This document shows, piece after piece, positions 24,170-33,219 of a DNA stretch of 64,000 bases. The stretch lies in assembly GCA_028871795.1 (NCBI GenBank), contig JAGWMG010000013.1, forward strand, positions 31,787-95,786, in the 5' to 3' direction. Positions within the stretch are counted from its first letter, which is position 1; every line of letters begins with the position of its first letter. Made by a program: the position numbers and the translations under genes. Under the pieces are notes generated by a model. That model was not told where the DNA came from and made no database searches. It saw only the letters and a program-made list of their open reading frames with translations. This stretch comes from Alphaproteobacteria bacterium (GTDB taxonomy: Bacteria; Pseudomonadota; Alphaproteobacteria; Micropepsales; Micropepsaceae).

Positions 24170-25759
24170 TCACCGCCGTCCGTCGATCCACAGCCAGCGC
24201 GTGCGGTTGATGTCGCGCGGGTTCGCGATCCAGCCCTTCACGTACGGCTGGACCAGGTCGCGCGTCACCATGAAATAGGCGGGCACCCAAGCGTAATCGG
24301 CTAAGGCCAGCTTTTCCGCCTCCAGCATTTTTTCGCCGCGCGCGGCGGGATCGCTTGTCGCCTCGGCGGCGTCGAGCAGGGCGTCGTATTTCGGATTGCT
24401 GTAGCCGCCGTAGTTCTCGCCGCTGCCGGAACGCAACAGGTCGAGGAAATTGACCGCATCGTTGAAATCGGCGATCCAGCTCGGCGTGGCGATGTCGAAT
24501 TCGCGATCCTGGACCATCTGCTGGAAGACGCGCCCTTCCACGGAGACGATTTCGATACGGATGTATATCCTCTCCATCATCGCCTGAAAGGCCGAGGCAT
24601 TGCGGATGCTGTCGGGATTGGTCGACGTGAGCAGTTCAAGGCGCAGCGTGTGCCCTGGTCCATATCCCATCGCCCGCATCAGACTCTGCGCCTTGGCGAT
24701 GCGCTGGGCGTGGGGCAAATCCTTGAACCACAGCGCGGCCGTGCCCGGATAATTTGCGACGCCCGGCGGGACGATACGGTACGCCGGCGTCTCGCCGATG
24801 CGGTGGATCTTGCCTGTGACGACCTCGCGATCGGTCGCGAGGTTGATCGCTTCGCGCAGGCGGATGTCCATGAACGGCCTTCGCGTGAAATTCATGGCGA
24901 AATAGGCGACGCCCAGATAGGGCGCGACCCGCAGCGCACCGGGGATATGCGCCCGCATCCAATCGATCTGGGTGTTGGGAAAGGGATCGAGCGTATCGAG
25001 TTGTCCGGCGCGGAAACGGCGCAAGGCGGCCTCGGAATTGTCAGTTTGATAGTAATAGACGGTTCGGATGCGGACATGGGACGCGTCATAGAACAGCGGA
25101 TTCTTGACCAGCGTCACGCGCTCGCCCGGGGTCCATTCCTCGATGGCGTACGGCCCGTTGCCCACGAAGTTCTTCGGCTTAGACCATGCTTCGCCGTATT
25201 TCAGATAGGTATGGCGCGGGATCGGCCATGCGACCTGATGGTCCATGAGCTCGGGCAGATAAGCCGCCGGATGTTCGAGGCTGACGGACAGCGTCCGGTC
25301 GTCGACCGCGCGGATGCCGAGCGCAGAGGGCGACAGCTTGCCTGCGCTGATCGCGTGCGCATTCTTCACGACCCAAAGATTGTAGGCATACGGTGCGGCG
25401 GTCCTGGGATCGAGCAACCGGCGCCAAGCGGTCACAAAATCGGCGGAGGTCACCGCCACGCCGTCAGACCACAGATGGCGGCGCAGGTGGAAAGTCCATT
25501 CCAGGCCGTCGCGCGAAACGCTCCAGCCGACGGCCGCGCCGGCCACCGGTTCGCCGCGCGGACCCTCCGTCGTCAGACCCATAATCAGGTCGCCGACCAC
25601 CCACGCTTCCCAGGTGCCCTGGATGAAGGCGGGATCCAGGCTCTTGATGTCCGGCCCGTTGCCGCGATTGAGCACCGGCCCGGCGTCTTCGTGGGGCGAA
25701 CAGCCAAACAGCAGAACGGTCGCCGCTGCAAGGATCGCTCTGGCGAGGCCCGATTCCAT
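24170..25759 (-). CDS. oppA: Peptide ABC transporter substrate-binding lipoprotein (OppA family)
   Basis: 529 residues. The N-terminus is a lipoprotein signal with LLFGCS, putting the acylated Cys at residue 20. The rest is an SBP family 5 (OppA/DppA) domain: SLDPAFIQGTWE, LEWTFHLR, a FVNGPYAIEEW-type segment near 200 and AINLATDR near 290. It binds oligopeptides in the periplasm and delivers them to the OppBC channel. It is 13 bp downstream of a second OppA gene of the same size class, so the pair is tandem, but the sequences differ throughout and may have different peptide ranges. Confidence 0.9.
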   Translation of the reverse strand: MESGLARAILAAATVLLFGCSPHEDAGPVLNRGNGPDIKSLDPAFIQGTWEAWVVGDLIMGLTTEGPRGEPVAGAAVGWSVSRDGLEWTFHLRRHLWSDGVAVTSADFVTAWRRLLDPRTAAPYAYNLWVVKNAHAISAGKLSPSALGIRAVDDRTLSVSLEHPAAYLPELMDHQVAWPIPRHTYLKYGEAWSKPKNFVGNGPYAIEEWTPGERVTLVKNPLFYDASHVRIRTVYYYQTDNSEAALRRFRAGQLDTLDPFPNTQIDWMRAHIPGALRVAPYLGVAYFAMNFTRRPFMDIRLREAINLATDREVVTGKIHRIGETPAYRIVPPGVANYPGTAALWFKDLPHAQRIAKAQSLMRAMGYGPGHTLRLELLTSTNPDSIRNASAFQAMMERIYIRIEIVSVEGRVFQQMVQDREFDIATPSWIADFNDAVNFLDLLRSGSGENYGGYSNPKYDALLDAAEATSDPAARGEKMLEAEKLALADYAWVPAYFMVTRDLVQPYVKGWIANPRDINRTRWLWIDGRR

Positions 25760-25772
25760 CGGGGCAACGCTA

Positions 25773-27425
25773 TCACACGTTGACGATCTTGCGGTCGAGA
25801 GTCAGCCAGCGCGAGCGGTGGCAGTTGATGGGATTGTCGATCCAGCCCTTGACCTGCAGCGACAAGAGGTTGCGCGTGACGCCGAAGAAAATCGGGGCAA
25901 TTGCCACGTCGTCGAGCATCATCTGTTCTGCCCGTTCCAGAAGGACGGCGCGCGCGGACGGATCGTGGGTGAAATCGGATTTTGCGATCAGCGCGTCGTA
26001 TTGCGGATTGGAATACCACCCGTAATTCATGTCCGTCGTGGACGTCTGCATGAGGAACAAATAGTCCTTGGCGTCGGGGTAGTCCTCGGCCCAGGCGGCC
26101 CAGCCGACGGCAAAATTGTGCTTGCGCATAAGGGCGTAGTGAAGCTGGCTGTCGGACGGTACGATACGCACCCGGCAACCGATTTCGCGCCACATCTCCT
26201 GAAACGCTACGGCGACGATCTTGGCCTCCGTCGTGTTCATGGTGTTGAAATCGAAGCTGAGCGGGTTGCCAGGACCAAATCCCGCCTGGGCCAACAGCCA
26301 TTTCGCCTTCGCGCCGCGCTCGGCCTCAGGCTCCGCTTTGAAGCGCAAATGCGGTCGGCCCGGATAGCCCGGCAGGTCCGGCGGAATGAAAGAATATGCC
26401 GGCGTTTCGCCGCCGCGCATCACTTTCTCGCATATGATCTCGCGGTCGATGGCCAGAGACAGCGCCCGACGCACGCGCAGATCGTCGAACGGCTTCTGCT
26501 TGAGATTGAACTGCAGGTATTTGGTCATAAAGAAGGGCGACAGGCGCAGTTCGCGGGACATGACGCGCCGCAGCCAGGAAATCTGCTGCGGCGGGATCGA
26601 ATCGGTCAACACGTCGAATTCGCCGCCGCGGAACCGCTTGATCGCGGCCGACTGGTCCTGCGTCGGATAATAATAGACGTGATCGATCCCAACCGTATCG
26701 CGCGCGTAGAAGTAGGGATTCTTGGCAAGATGGATGTGATCGTTCGACACCCATTCCTTCAGGACGTAGGGACCGTTGGTGGCGATATGCTCCGGCTGCA
26801 TCCACGCGTCGCCGTATTTCTCCACGATGTGAGCCGGTATGGGCATCGCGGTCGGTTGCATGAGAAGCTGCATCAAGTAAGGCACTTGGTAAAGGAAACT
26901 CAGCTCCAGCGTGCGGTCGTCCAGCGCGCGCGCGCCGATCCGGTCCGGTGACATCCTTCCCGCGGCGGCTTCCTGCATGTTGCGGATCGGATAGAGGATG
27001 GCGACATATTGCGCGGCGGTTTTCGGGTCGGCGATGCGCCGGAACGAATAAACGAAATCGTGCGCCGTCACCGGTGTGCCGTCCGACCATTTATGATCGC
27101 GGATCTTGAACGTGTAGACGAGGCCGTCGGGGCTCACCGTATAGCTTTCAGCGGCGCCGGGAATCGGCGCGCTGATGGCGTCTTCCGTCATCAGCCCCAT
27201 GAACATGTCGCCGACGATGTTGTTCTCCCAACTGGCCTGTATCAGGTTGGGATCGAGCGTGTCCGGCTCCGCGCCGTTGCCGCGGTGGAGCGAGTGCGCA
27301 TCCGCCGTTGACGGTGTGAACATCTTGCTCGAATTGCCGCGCAACGAAAGCGCCAGCGCGCCCGTTGCCGTCAGAGCGCCCGCCGCGATCGCGGCCCGGC
27401 GCGACAGTTTGTGATGGCCTGTCAT
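25773..27425 (-). CDS. oppA: Peptide ABC transporter substrate-binding protein (OppA family)
   Basis: 550 residues of SBP family 5. The N-terminus has a Tat-like twin-arginine segment (LSRRAAIAAG) instead of a lipobox, so export differs from that of its neighbour. Domain marks are TLDPNLIQASWE, GLVYTFKIR, TNGPYVLKEW and SLAIDREII, lining up with the other OppA. It sits downstream of oppB-oppC-oppDF on the same strand, with one opposite-strand gene in between. The peptide or other ligand is unknown. Confidence 0.9.
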   Translation of the reverse strand: MTGHHKLSRRAAIAAGALTATGALALSLRGNSSKMFTPSTADAHSLHRGNGAEPDTLDPNLIQASWENNIVGDMFMGLMTEDAISAPIPGAAESYTVSPDGLVYTFKIRDHKWSDGTPVTAHDFVYSFRRIADPKTAAQYVAILYPIRNMQEAAAGRMSPDRIGARALDDRTLELSFLYQVPYLMQLLMQPTAMPIPAHIVEKYGDAWMQPEHIATNGPYVLKEWVSNDHIHLAKNPYFYARDTVGIDHVYYYPTQDQSAAIKRFRGGEFDVLTDSIPPQQISWLRRVMSRELRLSPFFMTKYLQFNLKQKPFDDLRVRRALSLAIDREIICEKVMRGGETPAYSFIPPDLPGYPGRPHLRFKAEPEAERGAKAKWLLAQAGFGPGNPLSFDFNTMNTTEAKIVAVAFQEMWREIGCRVRIVPSDSQLHYALMRKHNFAVGWAAWAEDYPDAKDYLFLMQTSTTDMNYGWYSNPQYDALIAKSDFTHDPSARAVLLERAEQMMLDDVAIAPIFFGVTRNLLSLQVKGWIDNPINCHRSRWLTLDRKIVNV

Positions 27426-27526
27426 GCTCTTCCGCTCCTCTCTCGCGTCGTCGCCGCGAATATCCTATGATACCCCCGCCGCATGCCGTTGCTGCCAATT
27501 TCAATCGAGGAGTAATCGAACCAGCC

Positions 27527-28087
27527 ATGAAACCGAATCCGCTGGCCGCATTGGCCGTTCTGCTGATCGCTTCTTTTCCCGCCCGTGCCGCAGACGACTT
27601 GACGGCTGCGATCGGAAAATGCGCAGCGTTGACCGACAATACGGTGCGTCTTGCCTGTTACGACAAGGCCGCGGGGCGCCCGAATACGGTCGCCGCCGCG
27701 CCGACTACCAAGGAACAGCAAGAGTCCTGGTTTGGCATTGCGGACTGGTTCAGCAGCGACAAGGCCAGTCCGGCCGAGCAGACGACGCCGCAACAGTTCG
27801 GCAGCGAGAGTCTTCCTCCGCCGCCGGCGGCTCCCGGCGCGCAGCCGAACGAACCTCTGGACCATATCACCGCGACCGTTTCGGATTTCGCGTACAATCC
27901 TTTTGGCCGCTTTACCGTGTTCCTCGAGAACGGCCAGATCTGGCAGCAGCTCCAGGCAGACACCGGCAGGGCGAACTTCGACAAGCACGCGAAGGATCAG
28001 GTCACGATCTCGCGCGGCCTCATCGGCAGCTACAATTTGTCGATCGGCGATCATGCGGCCATCTTCAAGGTGAAGCGCATCAAATAA
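27527..28087 (+). CDS. Exported hypothetical protein with CAAL...ACYD motif
   Basis: 186 residues from the ATG at 27527, which gives a Sec signal peptide (cleavage after ARA). The start of the mature protein, KCAALTDNTVRLACYDKAA, has the two-Cys pattern seen in small periplasmic proteins, including some annotated as type VI secretion-associated (TagO-like). A Pro-rich linker follows, then a C-terminal beta-domain with GRFTVFLENGQIW and an ending in FKVKRIK. No type VI genes are near, so I leave it unnamed. It is on the opposite strand to the Opp genes and its stop overlaps the oppDF stop by 8 bp. Confidence 0.75.
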   Translation: MKPNPLAALAVLLIASFPARAADDLTAAIGKCAALTDNTVRLACYDKAAGRPNTVAAAPTTKEQQESWFGIADWFSSDKASPAEQTTPQQFGSESLPPPPAAPGAQPNEPLDHITATVSDFAYNPFGRFTVFLENGQIWQQLQADTGRANFDKHAKDQVTISRGLIGSYNLSIGDHAAIFKVKRIK

Positions 28088-29882
28088 CCTCGTCGTACTC
28101 GGCGACCAGATGGCCCGGCGCCACCTGAAGCAGTTTCGGCCGGTATTGTTCGGCATTCGGATCGTTGATGATCTTCGATTTCAGGAAGGTCAGCGGGGCG
28201 CGCGAATCGAGCGGCGAAGGGAGGTCACCCGTGAGCTTTGCGCGTTTCCTGGCGCGTTCTATTTTGGGGTCGGGAACTGGCACGGCCGAGATCAGCGCCT
28301 TGGTATAGGGATGCCGCGGATCGGCGTAGATCGCCTCGCGGTCGGCGAGTTCCACCACCTGTCCCATGTACAGGACCATGACGCGATGGGAGAGCCGGCG
28401 CACGATGGCCAGGTCATGGCTGATGAAGATCAGCGACATGCCAGTTTGCGCCTGCAGGTCGGCGATCAGCTCCACGATTTGAGCCTGGATCGAGACGTCG
28501 AGCGCACTCACGGCCTCGTCGCAGATCACCAACTTCGGCTCGACGATCATGGCGCGCGCCACGCCCACGCGCTGATTCTGTCCGCCCGAAAATTCGTGCG
28601 GGTATCGATTAATCCAGACGGGGTCGAGGCCAACCCGCGTCATCATCCTGGCAACGCGCTGCGAAACCTCCGCGCGCGACAGCAATGGCATAAGGGCGGT
28701 CAACGGCTCGGCGATCGACTGGCCCACCGTGCGGCGGGGATCGAGACTGGCAAGCGGGTCCTGGAAGACGATCTGTAATTCCTTGCGCAGCTTGCGCATG
28801 TCGTCCTTGCGGTGCGCATCCAGGTCGCGGCCGAGCCAGACGACCGTTCCGTCGGTACGCGGCAGCAATTGCAGAATCGCCCGTGCCAGCGTGGATTTCC
28901 CGCAACCGGATTCGCCAACTATGCCCAGAGTTTCGCCTTGGCGCAGTGTGAAGCTCACGCCGTCCACCGCCCGTAGCGGCTTGGTGATCCAAGCCGCGGC
29001 ATTGACGGGGAAATGGACCTTAAGATCGACCACGTCGAGCAGCTTGACCGCGTCGGGCGCGATCGCGGAGCGCGCCGCCGCGGTGTCCTCCGCCTTGTCC
29101 AGCCGCGGCATCGAGTCGATCAGCACCTTGGTATAGGCGTGCCGCGGGCGATAAAAGATGTCTTCCACCGCTCCCGATTCGACGATTTCGCCTTCGCGCA
29201 TCACCTGCACGCGGTCGGCAATGCCGGCGATCACGCCCATGTCGTGCGAGATCATGACGATCGAGGTCTTCAATTCGGTCTTCAGTTCACGCATGATTTC
29301 CAGGATCTGCGCCTGCACCGTGACGTCCAGCGCGGTTGTCGGCTCATCCGCGATCAAAAGATCGGGCCCGCACACGGTCGCCATGGCGATCATCGCACGC
29401 TGGCGCATCCCGCCGGACATCTCATGGGGATATTGAAGCATACGCTGGCGCGCCTCCGGAATGCGGACGATCTCCAGGATTTCGACGGCGCGCTTTTCCG
29501 CTTCCTCGCGTGGAACGTGACTGTGAACGCGCAGTCCTTCCATGATCTGCTCGCCGAGGGTCATGTGCGGTGTCAGCGACGTCAAGGGATCCTGGAAGAT
29601 CATGGTGACGTGCGAGCCGCGAAAACGGTTCAACTTTCTCTGGCTGAGGCCCAGGATTTCCTTTCCGCGATATTTCACGCTGCCGGTGGCGCGGCCGTTC
29701 GACGACAGAAGCCCCATCGTCGCCAGGAACAGCTGGCTTTTGCCCGAACCGGACTCGCCGACCACGCCGAGACATTCGGCTGCGGCAACGTCGAAGCTGA
29801 CGTTCTTTACCGCACGAATTTCGCCGTCATGCGTGGTGAACCGCACGTCGAGGTTCCGGACTTCGAAGATCGGATCGGCCAT
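28080..29882 (-). CDS. Fused dual ABC ATPase for peptide import (OppD-OppF)
   Basis: 600 residues from the ATG at 29882, one base after the oppC stop; a start at 29912 would overlap oppC. Two complete nucleotide-binding domains are joined in one chain. Domain 1 (about 5-265) has Walker A GESGSGKSQ, signature MSGGMRQR and Walker B LLIADEPTT. Domain 2 (about 285-550) has GESGCGKST, FSGGQNQR and LVICDEAVS. Each is followed by an oligopeptide-type C-terminal segment. It powers import through OppBC. In most bacteria OppD and OppF are separate proteins; fused forms occur in proteobacteria (as in YejF or GsiA). Confidence 0.92.
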   Translation of the reverse strand: MADPIFEVRNLDVRFTTHDGEIRAVKNVSFDVAAAECLGVVGESGSGKSQLFLATMGLLSSNGRATGSVKYRGKEILGLSQRKLNRFRGSHVTMIFQDPLTSLTPHMTLGEQIMEGLRVHSHVPREEAEKRAVEILEIVRIPEARQRMLQYPHEMSGGMRQRAMIAMATVCGPDLLIADEPTTALDVTVQAQILEIMRELKTELKTSIVMISHDMGVIAGIADRVQVMREGEIVESGAVEDIFYRPRHAYTKVLIDSMPRLDKAEDTAAARSAIAPDAVKLLDVVDLKVHFPVNAAAWITKPLRAVDGVSFTLRQGETLGIVGESGCGKSTLARAILQLLPRTDGTVVWLGRDLDAHRKDDMRKLRKELQIVFQDPLASLDPRRTVGQSIAEPLTALMPLLSRAEVSQRVARMMTRVGLDPVWINRYPHEFSGGQNQRVGVARAMIVEPKLVICDEAVSALDVSIQAQIVELIADLQAQTGMSLIFISHDLAIVRRLSHRVMVLYMGQVVELADREAIYADPRHPYTKALISAVPVPDPKIERARKRAKLTGDLPSPLDSRAPLTFLKSKIINDPNAEQYRPKLLQVAPGHLVAEYDEVI

Positions 29883-29883
29883 C

Positions 29884-30816
29884 TCAGCGATCCTTCGGGT
29901 CGAGGGCGTCACGCAGGCCGTCGCCGATGAAATTGAAGCTGAACAGCGTCACCGCCATGAACAGGGCCGGGAAAATCAGCATCCACGGCGCGATCTCCAT
30001 CTGGTTGGCGCCGTCGCCGATCAGCACGCCCCAGGACGTCAACGGTTCCTGCACGCCGAGCCCGAGGAACGACAGGAAGCTTTCCGCCAGGATCACGTTG
30101 GGGATCGTCAGCGTCACATAGACGACCACGGGGCCGAGCAGGTTGGGGATGACGTGGCGCAGGATGATCGCCGCCGGTCCGACGCCGCCCGCGCGCGCCG
30201 CTTCGATGAATTCCTTGTGCTTGAGGGAAAGCGTCTGCCCTCGCACGATCCGCGCCATGGTCAGCCATTCCACCGCGCCGATGGCGACGAACAGCAGGAA
30301 GAAATTGCGGTGGAAGATGACCAGCAGGATGATGACGAAAAAGATAAACGGCAGCGAGTAGAGGACGTCCACCACGCGCATCATAACCTCGTCAAGCATA
30401 CCGCCTACGTAACCCGCGATCGCGCCGTACAAGACGCCGATGATCAGGCTGACCAGCGTCGCGACCAGTCCGACCGCCAGCGACACGCGTGCGCCGTACA
30501 GCACGCGCACGAACAGGTCGCGGCCGAGGGAATCCGTTCCGAACCAATGGGTGCCGCCGGCATTGCACAGGACCGTCGTGTCCGGCCACCAGTCCGGGGA
30601 ACAGGAAACCACATTCCAGTTCTGGTACTCGAAGCTATACTGCGACAGGAGCGGCGCGAATATCGCCATCAGCGCGATCAGCGCGAGCAGGAACATGCCG
30701 ACCACCGCGGCCTTGTTCTCGAACAGGCGGTGGCGGGCGTCGACCCACAGGCTGCGCCCATGTATTTCCTGGGCGTCGATCATCGCGGCGGTCGCATCTG
30801 GCGCTAGGAGGCTCAT
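29884..30816 (-). CDS. oppC: Peptide ABC transporter permease OppC
   Basis: 310 residues with six membrane spans and a periplasmic insertion after the first (about 60-100) containing TDSLGRD, a standard OppC/DppC mark. The EAA coupling loop is near EAARAGGVGPAAIILRHVIPN, residue 205 onwards. It forms the inner-membrane channel with OppB. It overlaps the oppB stop by 4 bp and precedes the fused ATPase by a single base. Confidence 0.93.
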   Translation of the reverse strand: MSLLAPDATAAMIDAQEIHGRSLWVDARHRLFENKAAVVGMFLLALIALMAIFAPLLSQYSFEYQNWNVVSCSPDWWPDTTVLCNAGGTHWFGTDSLGRDLFVRVLYGARVSLAVGLVATLVSLIIGVLYGAIAGYVGGMLDEVMMRVVDVLYSLPFIFFVIILLVIFHRNFFLLFVAIGAVEWLTMARIVRGQTLSLKHKEFIEAARAGGVGPAAIILRHVIPNLLGPVVVYVTLTIPNVILAESFLSFLGLGVQEPLTSWGVLIGDGANQMEIAPWMLIFPALFMAVTLFSFNFIGDGLRDALDPKDR

Positions 30817-31760
30817 CGTTTGTATGTCACCCGCGGATCGAGCACGGCGTACAGCAGATCCGCCGCCAGGTTCAGCCCGATAACCATGACGGCGTAGACG
30901 ACGATCACGCCCATCATCAGCGTGTAATCGCGGTTCAGCGACGCCTGCACGAAATAGCGTCCGATCCCCGGGATGCCGAAAATCTGCTCGACGATCAGCG
31001 AGCCCGTCAGCAGCGTGGCGACCGCCGGACCCAGATAGCTCACCAGCGGCAACAGCGACGCGTGCAGCACGTGGCGCAGGAGGATCACGTGCGCGGGCAG
31101 ACCCTTGGCGCGGGCCGTCCGCACGAAATTCGAGCGCAGCACTTCGATCGTGCTGCCGCGCACCAGCCTCGCGACGATCGCGATCTGAGGCAGAGCCAGC
31201 ACGGTAACCGGCAGGATCATGTTGCGCAGTGCGCCGCCCTGCCAGCCGCCGACCGGCAGCGTCAGGTTCATACCCAGGAAATCCACACCGTAGACGCCGA
31301 AGATCAGCGTCAGGATCGGCGCGGTGACGAAGGTGGGAATGGTGATGCCGACCATCGCTAGCATCATCACGCTGTAATCGCTGGCTTTGTTCTGATGCAG
31401 CGCCGCGACGGTTCCTAGCGCGATCCCAAAGACGATGGCGATGACCATCGCCGCGGTCCCCAGCTTGACGCTCACCGGCAATCCCGCCGCGATCAGTTCG
31501 CCGACTGTGAAATCCTTGGTCTTGTACGAAGGTCCGAGATCGAAATGCGCCAGCTTGTCGAGGTAGATGAGATATTGCTGATAGACCGGCTTGTCGAGGT
31601 TATAGGCCGCTTCCACATTGCGTTCGATCTCCGGCGGCAGATGGCGGTTCGAATCGAACGGGCCGCCGGGCGCCATGCGCATCATAAAGAATGCGAACGT
31701 GACGATGATGAAGAGCGTCGGCAGGAGGCCAAGCAAGCGGCGGGTCGTGTAGGAAAGCAT
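30813..31760 (-). CDS. oppB: Peptide ABC transporter permease OppB
   Basis: 315 residues with six spans, starting MLSYTTRRLLGLLPTLF, the classic OppB/DppB N-terminus with RMAPGGPFD in the first periplasmic loop. The EAA-type coupling loop is RTARAKGLPAHVILLRHVL near residue 220. It is the first gene of the transporter operon (oppB, oppC, oppDF). The promoter is expected in the 120 bp upstream, but I cannot define it. Confidence 0.93.
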   Translation of the reverse strand: MLSYTTRRLLGLLPTLFIIVTFAFFMMRMAPGGPFDSNRHLPPEIERNVEAAYNLDKPVYQQYLIYLDKLAHFDLGPSYKTKDFTVGELIAAGLPVSVKLGTAAMVIAIVFGIALGTVAALHQNKASDYSVMMLAMVGITIPTFVTAPILTLIFGVYGVDFLGMNLTLPVGGWQGGALRNMILPVTVLALPQIAIVARLVRGSTIEVLRSNFVRTARAKGLPAHVILLRHVLHASLLPLVSYLGPAVATLLTGSLIVEQIFGIPGIGRYFVQASLNRDYTLMMGVIVVYAVMVIGLNLAADLLYAVLDPRVTYKR

Positions 31761-31880
31761 CGTTTATTCTCTTCTCGCAGCTTGCACGCAGAATTTTCTA
31801 TCGGCCAGACTTCCGCGAGCAGGGCTCACTGTCAGTGCGCCGCCATTGTCTTAGCGAGTATTCGTGAACGAAATGAAAAT

Positions 31881-32085
31881 TCAGGCGAACGCGACTTCAT
31901 AAATGGAGGGCAATCGGGTGCCGGAAATGTTCCAGGAAACGCCACCGTTGTCGGAAAACCACAAACCGCTGGCCGTCGATCCCATAATGAGACGTTTGCC
32001 GCTGCGGTCGATCGCAAATCCGTGACGGTAAACGAGATCGTAAGCATTTTCATCCGGCAGACCCTGTGTCAACGTTTCGGAAGTA
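31881..32085 (-). pseudogene. Decayed C-terminal piece of a BNR/beta-propeller protein
   Basis: In the 335-bp gap between oppB and the PotD-like gene, one minus-strand frame reads a protein-like stretch of about 65 residues and stops at 31881. It includes DRSGKRLIMGSTASGLWFSD, an Asp-box (SDNGGVSW) and a hydrophobic finish. The Asp-box is typical of BNR/sialidase-like or photosystem-stability-like propellers, which have several such repeats in 300-400 residues. Upstream the frame merges into the PotD-like gene without a proper start, so only the tail of the gene remains. The 5' boundary is approximate. Confidence 0.6.
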
Positions 32086-32095
32086 AACCGTTGCC

Positions 32096-33205
32096 TTATT
32101 TGCCTTTCGCCAACCAGGCCCGCCACAGCACTTCCACATCGGCGCCGTGCAGCCGCCACCATTCGTCGTCGACGGCGAAGGCGGTGGCAAAATGCTCCGG
32201 CGTCGTCGGCAGGAACGGCGTCATGGCGATATTCAGACCGGGATTTTCGCCGACAAGGGGCAGGGCGGAAATGCGCGCCGGCCCATACGGCACCCAGTCG
32301 GAGACGGCGGCGAGGTTCTCGGCCTGCGTCGCGAAGCGGATGAAATCCGTCGCCATGCCGCGCTTGGGATCGCCCTTTGGAATCCCGAAGACGTCGAATT
32401 CGTAGAGCTGGCGGTCCCAGATCACGCCGAGCTGACTGCCGCGCGTTTCCGCGTCGAAGACGTCGCCGTTGAGGATCGTGGAGAAAGCAGCCCGGCCGTT
32501 CGTCACCAGCCGCGCCGGCGGATCGTCGTTGCTCCACCAGATCAGCGCGCCTCGGATGGTATCCAGTTTGGCCAGCGCGCGGGCGACGCCGCCGGGAGTC
32601 GAAAGCGTCGCATAAACCTCTCCGGGCGGCACGCCATCGGCCAGCAGCGCCATTTCCACGTTGTATTTCGGGCCGAGGCGGCGCAACGCGCGCGCTCCGG
32701 GGAAGTTTTTCAGGTCGAAGAAATCCGCGAGCCTCGAAGGTTCCTTGCCGGCGAAACGGCGCGGATCGTAGGCGATGATCTGGCTGTACATGACGCTGCC
32801 CACCCAGCACGGCCCGATGGCGCCCGGTACGAAATCCCGCGCGGCCGGCATACCGTTCGGGCCAGAGGCAAGTGCGGCACTGTCGATGGGCTCCAGCAGT
32901 CCCTGCCGGCAGGCGGCGACCGCGTCGGGCAGCTCAAGGTCGATCACGTCCCAGGCATACCGTCCGGTTGCCACTTGATGAGCCAGTTCAGTCGTACCGC
33001 CATCGTATTCGGCAAGACGCGTATCCACGCCGCTACGTTCGGCAAAAGGGCGCAAAAGCGCGCTTGCCTGCGCGTGTCCGTATTGTCCCGCCCAACTGGC
33101 GACGGTCAGCTTGGGTCCGTGGCGCGTAAGCGACAAATAACCGAACAGCACGGCCACGCAGAGCAGGGACGCACCGAGAAGAATCTCGACGAGCCGGCGT
33201 TTCAT
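32096..33205 (-). CDS. PotD-like extracellular solute-binding protein (orphan)
   Basis: 369 residues from the ATG at 33205. It starts with a hydrophobic segment (about 8-26) that looks more like an uncleaved anchor than a lipobox. The rest is a type 2 periplasmic binding fold like PotD/AfuA: LTVASWAGQYGHAQA near residue 35, WDVIDLELPD, and WWSNDDPPARLVTNGRAAFS in the middle. Polyamines or an iron compound are the usual ligands. No permease or ATPase of this class is adjacent, so it is an orphan. It starts 15 bp after the stop of the AsmA gene. Confidence 0.85.
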   Translation of the reverse strand: MKRRLVEILLGASLLCVAVLFGYLSLTRHGPKLTVASWAGQYGHAQASALLRPFAERSGVDTRLAEYDGGTTELAHQVATGRYAWDVIDLELPDAVAACRQGLLEPIDSAALASGPNGMPAARDFVPGAIGPCWVGSVMYSQIIAYDPRRFAGKEPSRLADFFDLKNFPGARALRRLGPKYNVEMALLADGVPPGEVYATLSTPGGVARALAKLDTIRGALIWWSNDDPPARLVTNGRAAFSTILNGDVFDAETRGSQLGVIWDRQLYEFDVFGIPKGDPKRGMATDFIRFATQAENLAAVSDWVPYGPARISALPLVGENPGLNIAMTPFLPTTPEHFATAFAVDDEWWRLHGADVEVLWRAWLAKGK

Positions 33206-33219
33206 GCGAAAAAGCCCCT

